Below are positions 12,401-20,680 of a stretch of DNA of 37,921 bases, piece after piece (positions within the stretch are counted from its first letter, which is position 1; the number at the start of each line of letters is the position of its first letter). Origin of the DNA: Phoronis australis (taxonomy: Eukaryota > Phoronida > Phoronidae); the NCBI GenBank assembly GCA_002633005.1, contig NMRA01001226.1, positions 1 to 37,921 of the forward strand. Reading direction: 5' to 3'. A program made the position numbers and the translations under genes. The notes beneath the pieces were generated by a model. It made no database searches. It worked only from the letters and a program-made list of their open reading frames with translations, and was not told the origin of the DNA.

Positions 12401-15400
12401 ACAACATGCTTTGAGCTTTCTAACAGTGCTTAAAATCAATTGCAGGTATTTTTAGCCAAGTTAGCAAAATAAAAGACTAATCATTTGTTTCCGTTATAGA
12501 TTATAAACATCAGTACAAGGATACCTTGTTCAATAATATTGTGCATGGTGTCGTATAAAATGTATGTAAACAATTCTCCGATAAAGCCTCCCGCGAATTG
12601 GAATCAGAACTGGTTCAGCAACAACACTTGAAATAAATGCATCAAGCAAAAGGAGATGTCTCCAATTTTTTAGCCGTTCAAGAAATCGAGGCTTTTCTTC
12701 TAAGGGATAAGCCTATTTTATAGCATGAATTTTTGATTCAGTGAGTCCTCTAACCTAGTTCGCAGTATTCCCTAACAAAGGTATCATTTTTTTCAGAAAA
12801 CATTGCATTGGTAATCTATCGGAACTGGCAGGTTTTTCGCATTTCACGTTTTTCAAGATACCAGTTACATCGTTCACAATTAATTCTAGTTCCATTTTTG
12901 CTAACATCATGTATCTTTGGAAGGACACTTGCCAATGGGGGCTCTTCGCAACCAACACACGCCCTTGGCTACGGCCATGATTCTGGCTCGCAGTTATTAG
13001 TACGTGTACGCCCACCGCATACCAGAACTTGCTGAGACGGACAACTATAAATTGATCAGCAGGATCACATAAATCCATGAAGTCGTTTTTTTCAAGCTAT
13101 GGCAAACTTCAACTAAACATCATGCAAAGAATTCAACTTGTTTATGGAACAAAAACAAGGCATGTATCTAAACTACACGGTCACGGACGTAAAAACACGA
13201 CCCACGTACCTGCAAACTCCGTTCACTGACTCGCAAACATGGGATTGGACTCACAAAACATGATCCAAAAACAGCATCTGGTATGCTGAAGACCGCTAAA
13301 CAGGATCTAAACTTTTTAATCCCGACGCCTTACCGATCCTGCCACCTACAGGGAATTCTAATAACAACAATGCCTTAATTTCTGTGAACTTTCAGGAATA
13401 AACACTTGTGCGCGAAGGAAATTGGAAATTAAAAATGCCAGATTGTGAATGCTACAAACCAGAACCTTATTATTGAAGACAACGTCACCAACACACCCGC
13501 ATTTTCAGTTGTTAGAACGTCTTTCGAAATCCTATACATGTATGAACATATCCTATAATAAACTATATGTTCAAAACTAAAGTGAAGACACAAACCTTGA
13601 GTCAACAACATCAAAAGAGAGATCAACAAAGTATTCAAGGACACGTACACGTATGCAGCTTTTACTGCCGTAAAACTTACTTTTAAAGAAATGAATGCTC
13701 CTCACGCAGGGATATTCCTGAACTATGATTTTGTGGCACGAACGCGTGAAAATAAAAAGGCGCAAATACATTCAAGAGTGCAGCGTTTTAAAAGATGCGC
13801 TCGGGTGCATCTATTAAACGCAACAATCTTCCAAAAGATTCTAGACAACTTACATCAAAAGTAAGTAGTATGCGTATTTGTAGGAGCTCTACATGCATGT
13901 AGCGACTGAACTGAGGATTCGTAATCGACGGAATGTCGTCCTGTCTTTGCGCAGGTTATGCTCAGTATGCAATTGATAATAACGTTTTAACATAAACACT
14001 AGCTCCCTCAGTAACTGGTGGTCCGCGAGAGGAGCACTTAAGACTTCTTTTCTCGGAAAGCGCAAAGTCCAAAAAGTGGTCAGATTGAGAAATGAATATT
14101 CATGTTAATGGTAGGGAACCTCAAGGTCATATGAGGTCAAATTACGTGTACGTCAAACCCAATAACAAATGAATAAAATTAAATGTTTTTATTGTAACTA
14201 ATAGACAACAAAGTGATGGAATCGATTAATCCTATCTGCTATGGGAATAAAATGGTTAACATGTTTTGGCGACACCTATAATATTCAACATAAAGTCGTT
14301 TAATTTGAAAGGCAACGGTCGTAAAAAATATTTTCAAGGTTCATTTTAGGGGAGTGTTCATGTATGCATACTTACATCTCCGTACAGTGGTTGGTTAAGG
14401 TTCCATTTATTCTTGATCAATTTCTGAAGAGGCGCACAGTCGCCATCTTTCACGGTTTTTGTAACCTGAAAATAATAACAAATAAATATGAATTACATTT
14501 CACCCAGTGTACACGTGCTATCGCCATCGTGTCATTACATTGCTTCATACTTCCAAGTGACATTTAAACATCATATGAGCATCCCCGCAATTATGATATT
14601 AGTGTCGTCCCGCTGGAAATCTGACGCACTAAAAAACTACATTCGCATGTCTGCTTTTTCCTAGAATACCTTGAATCCAAATAGGGGGGCGGTGCAATAC
14701 CAGGGACCAAGACAGCGCCAAAACGGGCACAACGAAAGTCTGCAGTGGAGCTGAGAAGACGGAGTTTGTGCAAACGATGCATTTTTATAATATATGAATA
14801 AAAGTGCATCGGACTTTAAATAGTTGTTGAAAAGATTATATAGCGTAACCGAATGAAATTATTTGTTTCATGTAAGTCTCAAAGATCTTCTAATTATTCC
14901 TGGCAGTCGGCACATGTATAATTACGTGAAATTTTCCTAAATGTCTAAATACGCTTTGATACTCCGCTCACGTACTGAGAGCTCCAGCTGTTTTGGGGGA
15001 GAGGGTGGAGTTAATTAGTGTCCAAGTCCTCTGTAGTTGAACATCATACTTGAACTTTCTTAAACATAAGGCAGTAACTGAAGGTCACGTGGTCCATCAC
15101 ACCGGGAAATTATGGATCGGCATTGTCACTGTAAAGTAACCAGGATCCAAGTAACGAACATTCCCTCAGTGTATTTGTTGTCACAACGCGGTGTTGTGAA
15201 TTCCACATTGCCTTTTGTATATCGTCACTAGAACAAGAATACGACCCTTATGAAGGTAAAAGAATACAAAGATCTACATATAGGGCCTAAGCAGCGTTGC
15301 CTGTTCTTTGAAAAAGTAAACTGGCTTGTTCCCGGGGGCGTGTCGCTCAGATGGGTGAAAGTCTTAGAACTTGCCTCCTTACGAAGGAAGCGCATGTCCG

Positions 15401-18400
15401 TTCCAACAAAAAAAACTTTAAGGAGCTTTATTGACAAAATTACCAACAAAATAGAACCTTTATCGGTTTGATTTTCCACAAAAAAAATTCATTTTGGAGT
15501 ACACAAGTTCACTGGAAAATGTGTACAACATTCGTCAATTTCAAACACCAATAGAAATGCAGTTCATTAAGTTTCCATGGAACTTTTCGTGGACACTGCT
15601 CCCACGCAAATCAGTCACTTTTTGGGGTTCAATATCTAAATGGTTTAGCATCCTAATGTCCACGTGATTACAACGCGGCAGTCGAGCACCCCTCTCTCAG
15701 TTCTCACTGCTCTAGAGATGGGAGAAATGTATAGAGGGACAGTGAGATCAGACTGCTTGAATAATGACTGGTTTTACGTCAAGTTATTTTCATACAAAAC
15801 GAGGGTATATATAAACATTTCAACTTCTGGAACGCAGAGTGAAAATGGTTGAAAAAATAACAATCTGTAAGGCCGCCGTGACACCGATGAAGCTCCTTGG
15901 ATCATACAGTTGAAATGCTTGGATGATAATCAGTAGATTTCTATACACTAATCTTTTTCGTTAAAGCGAATGTCTCCTCCAACTGTCAGTTGTCTACATT
16001 TTCACTGCGAAGGAACAAAGCTGTTTCATATTTTGCAAAAATCAGAGTTTCGAAATACAGTTTATTTCATTTTGAAAAATTTTAACAAGTAAAAGATCAA
16101 TACGTACTTAATGCCTGTCTACAAAAACATACAGATGTGGGGTGGGGTGGACAAATAAATGCTGACTTGTAGAGCAAGATGTGTCATCTTGTTTAAACTA
16201 TTTTAATATCGATCACTAATAGAAAGTCAAAATGAATCAACATTCCGATAAGGCTCCAGCACAGTCAGTATGCCTTGAAAGAAGTACACATATGCAATGA
16301 ATGCTATAGGAGCACATGCATGTAGGTACACGGGTGTTAGACAAACAGTTTAGATTAACGTTGTTGATCGCACTTGATGGCTTCCTGATTTTGACGTGTA
16401 TTAGCAGAAGTACATCGCATTGCATATACAATTCAACGTGTATTGGCTGGGTTACATCACATTGCATATACAATTCGACGTATATTGTGAGGGTTATATC
16501 GCATTGCATATACAGTGCAATTCAACGCGGGCGGGTGCAGCTACTTGAAACTGCATCTCGTTCAGTGACGTTAGGACTTCGTTCAAAAGCAAGACTTCGC
16601 GATATTACGTTAGGTATTGCCGTGTATTTTCAAAGAGAACACGTGATTCTGGTTAGATTTTAGGTAGGTCCTAGCGCTACTGACAGCACGCCAGGTTACA
16701 GCGTTCTAGTCACACGGCAAGTAAAAGAGTTGAATTATCTACCCCGGACCACGCGTTTGTGCAAATGGCAGTTGTCATCGAGCGTTGTACACATGAAAGA
16801 GGGCTTTCTTGTCTTTCATGCGCTGACAAAGGGTATGAGAAAGCTTTTTGAAAAACTAGACCTTAGGCAGTTACCTCAACCAATCAATGAAGAGCTGTCT
16901 GCAAAATGGCAAGTGACACTGGTAACGGGTCAATTCAACTACCTTCATTGGCCAAATTTTACAGCTATTTTAAGATTCCAGCTTGGCAGTCTTCTCAGAA
17001 ACAAGCGTAGAATCCGCAATAACGCCGGAGTAATGTTCCACTGCCGTGACATATGTGAATATTTTACTACTTATAAAGCTTTCTTGTTCTCCTGGGAAGT
17101 TTACTGAGAATGTAAATATCTTCAGCTTGCCAGTACATTTGCATGATGATAGAGGAGTACTGATCTGTGAATGGTTGTTTCCAGTCACGTGTCACTGGTT
17201 ACAACTGTGAACAACTCAGACCACCTCTTTCAGTTTCTGCTCGCCACAGAATACACGGTTACCGTCTACAGCTATTTAAAGTGTAGCTTAGGCCATGACA
17301 CAAATACACACGCGTAGCGCCGAACCACGTAAGTCTTTGAGTCAGTAGATATGAATTATTGAAAGCACGTGAGGGCTTTTACTCAGTTCTAGTAAACAAC
17401 CAACTTGCCCAATATTTGAAAACTGTACCAGCCGACAAAACCCGGGAGAGCATCTTTAGTCTGCCCCTAGCTACCCACACGTGGTGTATGCACACACCGT
17501 ATCCTCTTCCGTGCGATGCTAAACTAAAACGTAAATATTCACCCCAGGCACGGCGTATCAGCACAAAACTTTGAAGTGCGCATTTGATCGTTTATAACAT
17601 AGCACACTCATTTATATCTAAACGTGAATTGTAAACAATATTGTCAATAAAATAAATACGTAGCGACAACCTATCATTCTTCTGTAACAATGTACAATTA
17701 ACAATGAAATTAACACTGCGTGGTTTTTCACCTTTATATAAGTTTTGGTCTCTGCGATTACCGTACATAAATATACGAATAATGATTACAATGTTCACAA
17801 CCACGTGTTACTTTACAAATATTTCCATACATTTCAAATACTCTTTCGTTGAAAAGTCTATCAACATTCGTGTAACAAAAAACGGATGCCTCAATTTGAC
17901 ATAAACTGTATGTTCAACCACAAAATATTCTATAAATTCCGTTTCTCCTCTCTGCACTCATTGCTTCAGTGCCGTCGTGTGCGTATATGTTCTAGTTTTG
18001 TAATGTAAAATCTAACGCAGTTTCTAAAATTATTTTTTAAGCACAATACAAATGAGACACACAGACCACACCCTCTCGTCATAGGAATAATGACTTTCAG
18101 TAAACTGGGTTTTCAAGTTTTACAATCTTTTCAGTCTGTGTGACGAAGCAGTATATATATGCCTTAACCAGCATTGGTACGCTAGGTGAAAAAGTGTTCA
18201 GTGCGTCTACATACTGTAGTAGCGTACAGAGGTTTGGTGATGTTCAGTACGTCAACATAGTAGCGTGCAGAGGTTTGGTGATGTCCAGTGCGTCTACACA
18301 ATAGCGTGCAGAGGTTTAGTGATGGATGGGACTGCGTTTACTAGATGTCACTCTCTCTCTTCTCAAATGCACACTAACACTAAGAAAAGGGAAAACAGAT

Positions 18401-19995
18401 GCAACATAAAATACAAACCTCATTCAATTTAACTACAAATCAGCTACAATTTCGAAAAACAATATTTTTAGATGATTCCCGTTGTCAATGCTCTGTCGGC
18501 TCCCCTCCCTCTGCTACATGTACCCTACTGTGTCTATGTCACACTACATGAAAACACTATGTATACTACGTTAAGAACAATGGTGTACAGCTCCTATGTG
18601 TGTCTACGTCACACCCACTGCGTTTCCTAGATAAACTTCTCAAATGACACTGAGAAGCCCCCTACAACGGTTGTTTAATTAGTGCTGAAAAAGCAGTGGT
18701 TTCACAAATCTAGAGGCTCACATTAGATTTGAAAAACTTAGTCAATTCCCTATTTGGGGCTGTTTCATGCAAACGGCACTGAGCTCCGACACAACTGTTA
18801 TATGACGTCAGGAAATTCCCAGTTCATGACGTAATTTGATGACAATAGGTGATTTATAATAAAGTCGTAAAAATATTACGAATTTTGCTGTGTTATACAT
18901 GTTGCTCTGAGTCGCTAAGGGTTTCGATATTCAAGTCGGTAACAGGAGAACAGTGGACAGCATTAGTATATTGTAGATATTCTATTCGGTAACAGGATAG
19001 CAGTGGACAACTTTAGTATAACATAGATATTCTAGACGGTAACAGGATAACAGTGGACAATTTTAGTATAACATAGATATTCTTGTCGGTAACAGGATAA
19101 CAGTGGACAATTTTAGTATAACATAGATATTCTAGTCGGTAACAGGATAGCAGTGGACAACTTTAGTATAACATAGATATTCTAGTCGGTAACAGGATAG
19201 CAGTGGACAACTTTAGTATAACATAGATATTCTAGTCGGTAACAGGATAACAGTGGACAACGTTAGTATAACATAGCTATTCTGGTCGGTAACAGGATAG
19301 CAGTGGACAACTTTAGTATAACATAGATATTCTATTCGGTAACAGGATAACAGTGGACAACTTTAGTATAACATAGATATTCTAGTCGGTAACAGGATAA
19401 CAGTGGAAAACTTTAGTATAACATAGGTATTCTAGTCAGTAACAGGATAACAGTGGACAACTTTATTATAGTGTAGGTATTCAAGGTTTAATAACCAACT
19501 GCGACAGACTCAACGGTGAGGACATAATGAGCACTGGCATGTCTTTTCCTTTTTGTAAATTAGCAATATAACAGTGATCTGCATAAATACGAAGTGCGTT
19601 GGATTTCAAAATATCCATACCTCCCTGTTTAGGATAAATACATACATGGAAAGGCATGTTTTACTCTTGTAAAATTGATTTCTTAAAATTGTTTATGGAA
19701 TAATTATGCTTCCCAGGCCTGTTCAAGTAACAAGCAAACGTACGTGTATCCTTTTCGAATTCGCAGTTTTAGTGTTGGCTAATGACAACCTCTGAAGCTT
19801 TTTCATGAGTCGCTGAAGGCTTCGATTCCTTGCTGTTCAAGGAAATTCGGGCTTGCGGGTTAACAGCGTTGTACATTAGGTATTCAAGGTCAAACATACG
19901 ATTGACAAAAGCACAGACACTGTACCTACCTCTTCCTTTTCATCTTCGGTGAGGAGGTAACCTTCAGATCTGCCACTTGCCTTTTCAGCTGCCAT
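349..19995 (-). CDS. Ankyrin-repeat protein gene, 5' five exons, 3' end outside window
   Basis: This is a multi-exon gene read on the minus strand. Exons lie at 19930-19995, 14376-14465, 1461-1556, 806-904 and 349-447, 150 codons in all. Every junction is phase 0, with AG before and GT after each internal exon. The product starts with an acidic/basic 22-residue leader, then a 30-residue segment (residues 23-52) ending in NQPLYGD, then three ankyrin repeats of 32, 33 and 33 residues (about 53-150). The repeats show the TALH/TPLH-type turn and the VNVRDK-like repeat end. Ankyrin repeats are protein-protein binding scaffolds, so they do not reveal a specific partner or pathway. Introns are 5464, 12819, 556 and 358 bp. 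The donor after 349 shows that more exons follow to the left. I saw no further ankyrin exon inside intron 2, but a non-ankyrin exon there could be missed. Confidence 0.82.
476..932 (+). repeat. Tandem intron-exon unit, copy 2
   Basis: The 457-bp unit contains the ankyrin exon at 806-904. It is shorter than copy 1 because of small deletions around 600-690. Confidence 0.85.
806..904 (-). CDS. Exon 4: ankyrin repeat (33 residues), in duplicated unit 2
   Basis: The exon is 99 bp, starts DGWTPLHRAAGGGQTNTV and ends with DVRTE. The acceptor is ATTACATAG|GAT, with a weak pyrimidine tract, and the donor is ACTGAG|GTAAGT. It has the TPLH turn and the repeat-end motif ASVDVR. It is a close paralogue of the exon at 349-447, sharing most codons and the same flanking intron sequence, so the pair arose by recent tandem duplication. 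Confidence 0.9.
933..1110 (+). repeat. Tandem unit, partial copy 3 without exon
   Basis: About 170 bp match the first part of units 1 and 2 and then stop near 1100, before the exon part. On the gene strand this is the upstream border of the duplication. The rest of the intron to 1460 is unique sequence. Confidence 0.75.
1461..1556 (-). CDS. Exon 3: ankyrin repeat (32 residues)
   Basis: The exon is 96 bp and encodes one ankyrin repeat, starting DHTALHLAAGRG and ending GGVDVNVRDK. The acceptor is TTTCTGCAG|GAC and the donor is GACAAG|GTAATAG; both ends are phase 0. The TALH turn, the LAA-G-G helix pair and the DVNVRDK end match the ankyrin consensus closely. It is GC-rich against AT-rich flanks, as expected for an exon under selection. 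Unlike the next two exons it lies outside the ~460-bp tandem duplication. Confidence 0.9.
1557..2384. other. Intron 2 sequence, nothing recognised
   Basis: AT-rich intron sequence between the exon at 1461-1556 and the first repeat remnant. I see no ankyrin codons, splice-site pair or mobile-element motif here. Confidence 0.5.
2385..2520 (-). repeat. Left arm of a ~135-bp inverted repeat
   Basis: The reverse complement closely matches 4845-4985, including AAGGAAATGCCCCTTTAAAT and ATCGCGTGTACACG. With the partner arm it encloses about 2.3 kb. Inverted ends flanking a non-coding body suggest a non-autonomous DNA transposon, but I cannot see a target-site duplication. Confidence 0.65.
2690..4640 (+). 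repeat. Diverged ~2-kb direct repeat, left copy
   Basis: Blocks match 6660-8755 in the same order and orientation: 2725-2940 with 6673-6940, 3259-3320 with 7047-7110, 3735-4110 with 7430-7775, and 4455-4640 with 8575-8755. A shared word is TTAGACATGCATTTG-like sequence near 3255 and 7046. I found no recognisable protein in it. It is either an old transposon family inserted twice or a segmental duplication. Confidence 0.7.
4649..4711 (+). repeat. Degenerate interstitial TTAGGG-like array
   Basis: A run of related hexamers (AGGGTTAG, GGTTAAGG, GGGTTAGGGTTAGG, TTAGGATTAGG) covers about 60 bp. It resembles the animal telomere repeat but is decayed and internal, lying just after the left 2-kb repeat. 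Confidence 0.7.
4845..4985 (+). repeat. Right arm of the ~135-bp inverted repeat
   Basis: Partner of 2385-2520 in opposite orientation. It abuts the 3' tail of the LINE at 4976, so the LINE appears to have landed in this arm or at its edge. Confidence 0.65.
4976..6600 (-). mobile_element. 5'-truncated LINE (non-LTR retrotransposon)
   Basis: This is an element on the minus strand with a reverse transcriptase, a C-terminal Cys/His knuckle and a 3' UTR. It ends in a tail of tandem TTTGAAT-like units (4976-4999), a 3' tail style seen in CR1/L2-like animal LINEs. The endonuclease domain is absent, so the copy is 5'-truncated near 6600, the usual result of incomplete target-primed reverse transcription. 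It lies in intron 2 in the same orientation as the ankyrin gene. Family assignment beyond non-LTR is uncertain. Confidence 0.88.
5042..6579 (-). pseudogene. LINE ORF2 fragment: linker, reverse transcriptase, zinc knuckle
   Basis: The order on the minus strand is as follows. 6579-6286 is the linker between endonuclease and RT (FNKLYWRGKQFIYDD). About 6250-5532 holds the fingers and palm of the RT, including NNYRGILLLPVLGKIF, the first catalytic region YAIYVDFSRAFDSI, the primer-grip type GTRQGCMLSPFYLL, and the active site LLYADDIV. After that come YCQDWGMKVN..KTKIVVF, the YKYL motif and a C-terminal knuckle of type CxxC..EDEYHFxxxC. The RT frame is open to just past YADD. One-base shifts near 5532 and near 5460 then break the frame, and another shift separates the linker from the RT. 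The copy is therefore dead, although the catalytic Asp residues are intact. Such enzymes copy their own RNA at a nicked chromosomal site. Confidence 0.9.
7324..7367 (-). repeat. hAT-like terminal sequence (fragment)
   Basis: Read on the minus strand it begins CAGTGGCGGATCTAGGATAT. This is the style of terminal inverted repeat I associate with hAT transposons and their short derivatives. About 38 of 43 bases match 22410-22452 in opposite orientation. No partner end or target duplication was found, so this is a remnant. Confidence 0.55.
7843..8120. repeat. G/C-rich insert in the right 2-kb repeat, possible hAT/SINE interior
   Basis: This stretch is much richer in G and C than its surroundings. 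It has blocks such as CCCTAGACCCCTTGTGGAGC and CGGTCGAGTCCCGGC and is absent from the sister copy near 4100. The first block resembles the interior of hAT-like elements and the second resembles a tRNA B box lacking one T. Assignment is weak. Confidence 0.35.
8756..10110. other. Intron 2 sequence, little recognised
   Basis: No coding signal or RNA gene is visible. A short stretch near 9566-9605 resembles 11150-11190 and marks an edge of the duplication that follows. Confidence 0.4.
10110..11060 (+). repeat. Diverged direct duplication, copy A
   Basis: Blocks match 11160-13050 in order: 10160-10300 with 11190-11330, 10365-10690 with 12283-12600, and 10860-11010 with 12775-13045. Shared words include GCAAAATGATT and AACAATTCTCCGATAAAGCC. 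The identity is moderate, so the duplication is old. Confidence 0.7.
11160..13050 (+). repeat. Diverged direct duplication, copy B (with ~0.9-kb insertion)
   Basis: Second copy of 10110-11060. Sequence 11340-12230 has no counterpart in copy A and is presumably an insertion; it includes a run of about 13 C at 11584-11597. Near 12775-12890 the minus strand reads NDVTGILKNVKCEKPASSD, which resembles the start of a LINE reverse transcriptase (ILKN.K..KA.G.D pattern), so the duplicated family may be LINE-derived. Confidence 0.6.
13051..14375. other. Intron 2 sequence next to exon 2, nothing recognised
   Basis: AT-rich, with no splice-site pair around an open frame and no mobile-element motif that I could support. 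Confidence 0.45.
14376..14465 (-). CDS. Exon 2 of the ankyrin-repeat gene (segment before the repeats)
   Basis: The exon is 90 bp, 30 codons, and open in phase 0. Its acceptor is a T-rich tract ending TTTTCAG (just above 14465) and its donor is GGAGAT|GTAAG at 14375. The translation begins VTKTVKDGDCAPLQKLIK and ends NQPLYGD. The pattern of a short helix followed by LQKLIKNK...LNQPL is typical of a capping or half ankyrin repeat before the canonical ones. Read into the exon at 1461-1556 it gives ...LYGD/DHTALHLAA..., a natural ankyrin junction, which supports direct splicing across a 12.8-kb intron. Confidence 0.72.
14466..16391. other. Intron 1, distal part, nothing recognised
   Basis: Runs from the exon 2 acceptor to the first tandem array. 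The short open frames here overlap on both strands and show no known motif. Confidence 0.45.
16392..16518 (+). repeat. 42-bp tandem repeat, 3 copies
   Basis: The word TACATCGCATTGCATATACA and its variants begin at 16411, 16453 and 16495, an exact 42-bp period. Because 42 is a multiple of three, open frames persist through it on both strands; these are by-products of the repeat and not genes. Confidence 0.85.
16519..18194. other. Intron 1, middle part, nothing firmly recognised
   Basis: Several E-box-like CACGTG words occur (for example near 16640, 17368 and 17480). A 125-codon open frame at 16730-17107 (+) has no motif I recognise and no convincing splice or promoter context. Confidence 0.4.
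18195..18324 (+). repeat. ~41-46-bp tandem repeat, 3 copies
   Basis: The unit TGTTCAGTGCGTCTACATA...TAGCGTGCAGAGGTTTGGTGA starts at 18195, 18241 and 18282. The first copy carries about 5 extra bases. Confidence 0.85.
18803..18834. promoter_or_regulatory. CRE / kappaB / CRE-like cluster in intron 1
   Basis: A perfect CRE palindrome TGACGTCA (18803-18810) abuts GGAAATTCCC (18811-18820), which is a consensus NF-kappaB site in reverse (GGGAATTTCC). TGACGTAA (18827-18834) follows. The cluster lies about 1.2 kb inside intron 1, downstream of the start codon, a common place for enhancers. Matches to short consensus words are only suggestive; the tight spacing is what raises it above chance. Confidence 0.4.
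18937..19486 (+). repeat. 50-bp minisatellite, 11 copies
   Basis: The unit CGGTAACAGGATAACAGTGG...ACATAGATATTCTAGT starts at 18937 and then every 50 bp exactly to 19437. Inner units are nearly identical, while the first and last are the most divergent, the usual pattern of growth by unequal exchange. It lies in intron 1 about 0.45 kb from exon 1. There are no spacers between units. Confidence 0.95.
19806..19892 (+). repeat. Single-copy look-alike of the minisatellite flanks
   Basis: GAGTCGCTGAAGGCTTCGAT here matches the sequence just left of the array (18910-18929), and AGGTATTCAAGGT here matches the sequence at its right end (19475-19487). Between them is only one decayed unit-length stretch containing GGTTAACAG. 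It looks like an unexpanded relative of the array locus. Confidence 0.45.
19930..19995 (-). CDS. Exon 1 of the ankyrin-repeat gene (start codon)
   Basis: The start codon is the complement of 19993-19995, in the context AGAAGATGG, with A at -3 and G at +4, a good animal start. The exon encodes 22 residues beginning MAAEKASG and ending TEDEKEE, rich in Lys and Glu. The donor GAAGAG|GTAGGT follows at 19929, phase 0. No signal peptide or membrane segment is visible, so a cytosolic or nuclear product is likely. The 5' UTR and promoter must lie above 19995; no TATA box stands out. The join to exon 2 is inferred from phase, strand and the splice sites. Confidence 0.7.
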
Positions 19996-20265
19996 CTTCT
20001 TTCAATGTGCCTTTGTATCTGTGCCAACTCTGTACGACGGGACTGTTATATTCAGGTTGTGATTCGTCATTGTAAAAACCCATTGACGTCATTTGTGTTA
20101 CCATTGGAGGGACTCGATTCTTGTTTGACGATCGATCAACCGTGTGTGATAAGGAATACTGGGTATGCCGGTCAGCCGAGTTGTTAACACCATAATTTTC
20201 CAGGCATACCGGCAGGTAGCGTTAGTGGAGGTCTAGGATCCAATTTTCAGATTCTCTCCTACGGT
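19996..20265. other. Upstream region of the ankyrin gene
   Basis: Should contain the 5' UTR and promoter of the minus-strand gene. I see a CRE palindrome TGACGTCA at 20085-20092 and a short inverted repeat GGTATGCC (20162-20169) / GGCATACC (20203-20210), but no TATA box at a clear distance. Confidence 0.35.
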
Positions 20266-20472
20266 CACTATTCACCCAGTCTTTGTTGTCCCCAATCCCC
20301 TGTTTGTTGGCAATTTTGAAGCTCTCTTCATTGGATTATTTTTGTAATAGTTTGTGAGTTCCCAAAATCTCGGGATTATAATCTCTTTAAAAGCTGGCTT
20401 GGTGCCAAAGTCAGGTGGCACGTGCTCTCCAAAGGTTTGCGACATTATAAGTTACAATTTGGAATACAATTT
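20266..20472 (+). repeat. 207-bp tandem duplication, copy 1
   Basis: Starts CACTATTCACCCAGTCTTTG and repeats at 20473 with only a few differences. High identity means recent origin. It lies in the presumed upstream region of the ankyrin gene. Confidence 0.9.
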
Positions 20473-20680
20473 CACTATTCACCCAGTCTTTGTTGTCCCC
20501 AATCCCCTGTTTGTTGGCAGCTTTGAAGCTCTCTTCATTTGGTTATTTTTGTAATAGTTTGTGAGTTCCCAAAATCTCGGGATTATAATCTCTTTAAAAG
20601 CTGGGTTGGTGCCAAAGTCAGGTGGCACGTGCTCTCCAAAGGTTTGCGACATTATAAGTTACAATTTGGAATACATATCA
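20473..20680 (+). repeat. 207-bp tandem duplication, copy 2
   Basis: Second copy, ending around TTACAATTTGGAATACAT. Open frames starting MSSQNLGIIISLKAG in both copies are the same sequence counted twice and show no known motif. Confidence 0.9.

Noticed and set aside
16237-16663. Overlapping open frames on both strands (90 and 115 codons)
   Set aside because: They stay open because a 42-bp repeat (a multiple of 3) carries no stops; the amino-acid repeats are a by-product.
16730-17107. 125-codon plus-strand open frame
   Set aside because: No recognised motif and no supporting splice or promoter signal; it lies inside intron 1 of the opposite-strand gene.
18937-19486. CRISPR-like array
   Set aside because: The units are contiguous 50-bp repeats with no variable spacers, in eukaryotic DNA; it is a minisatellite.
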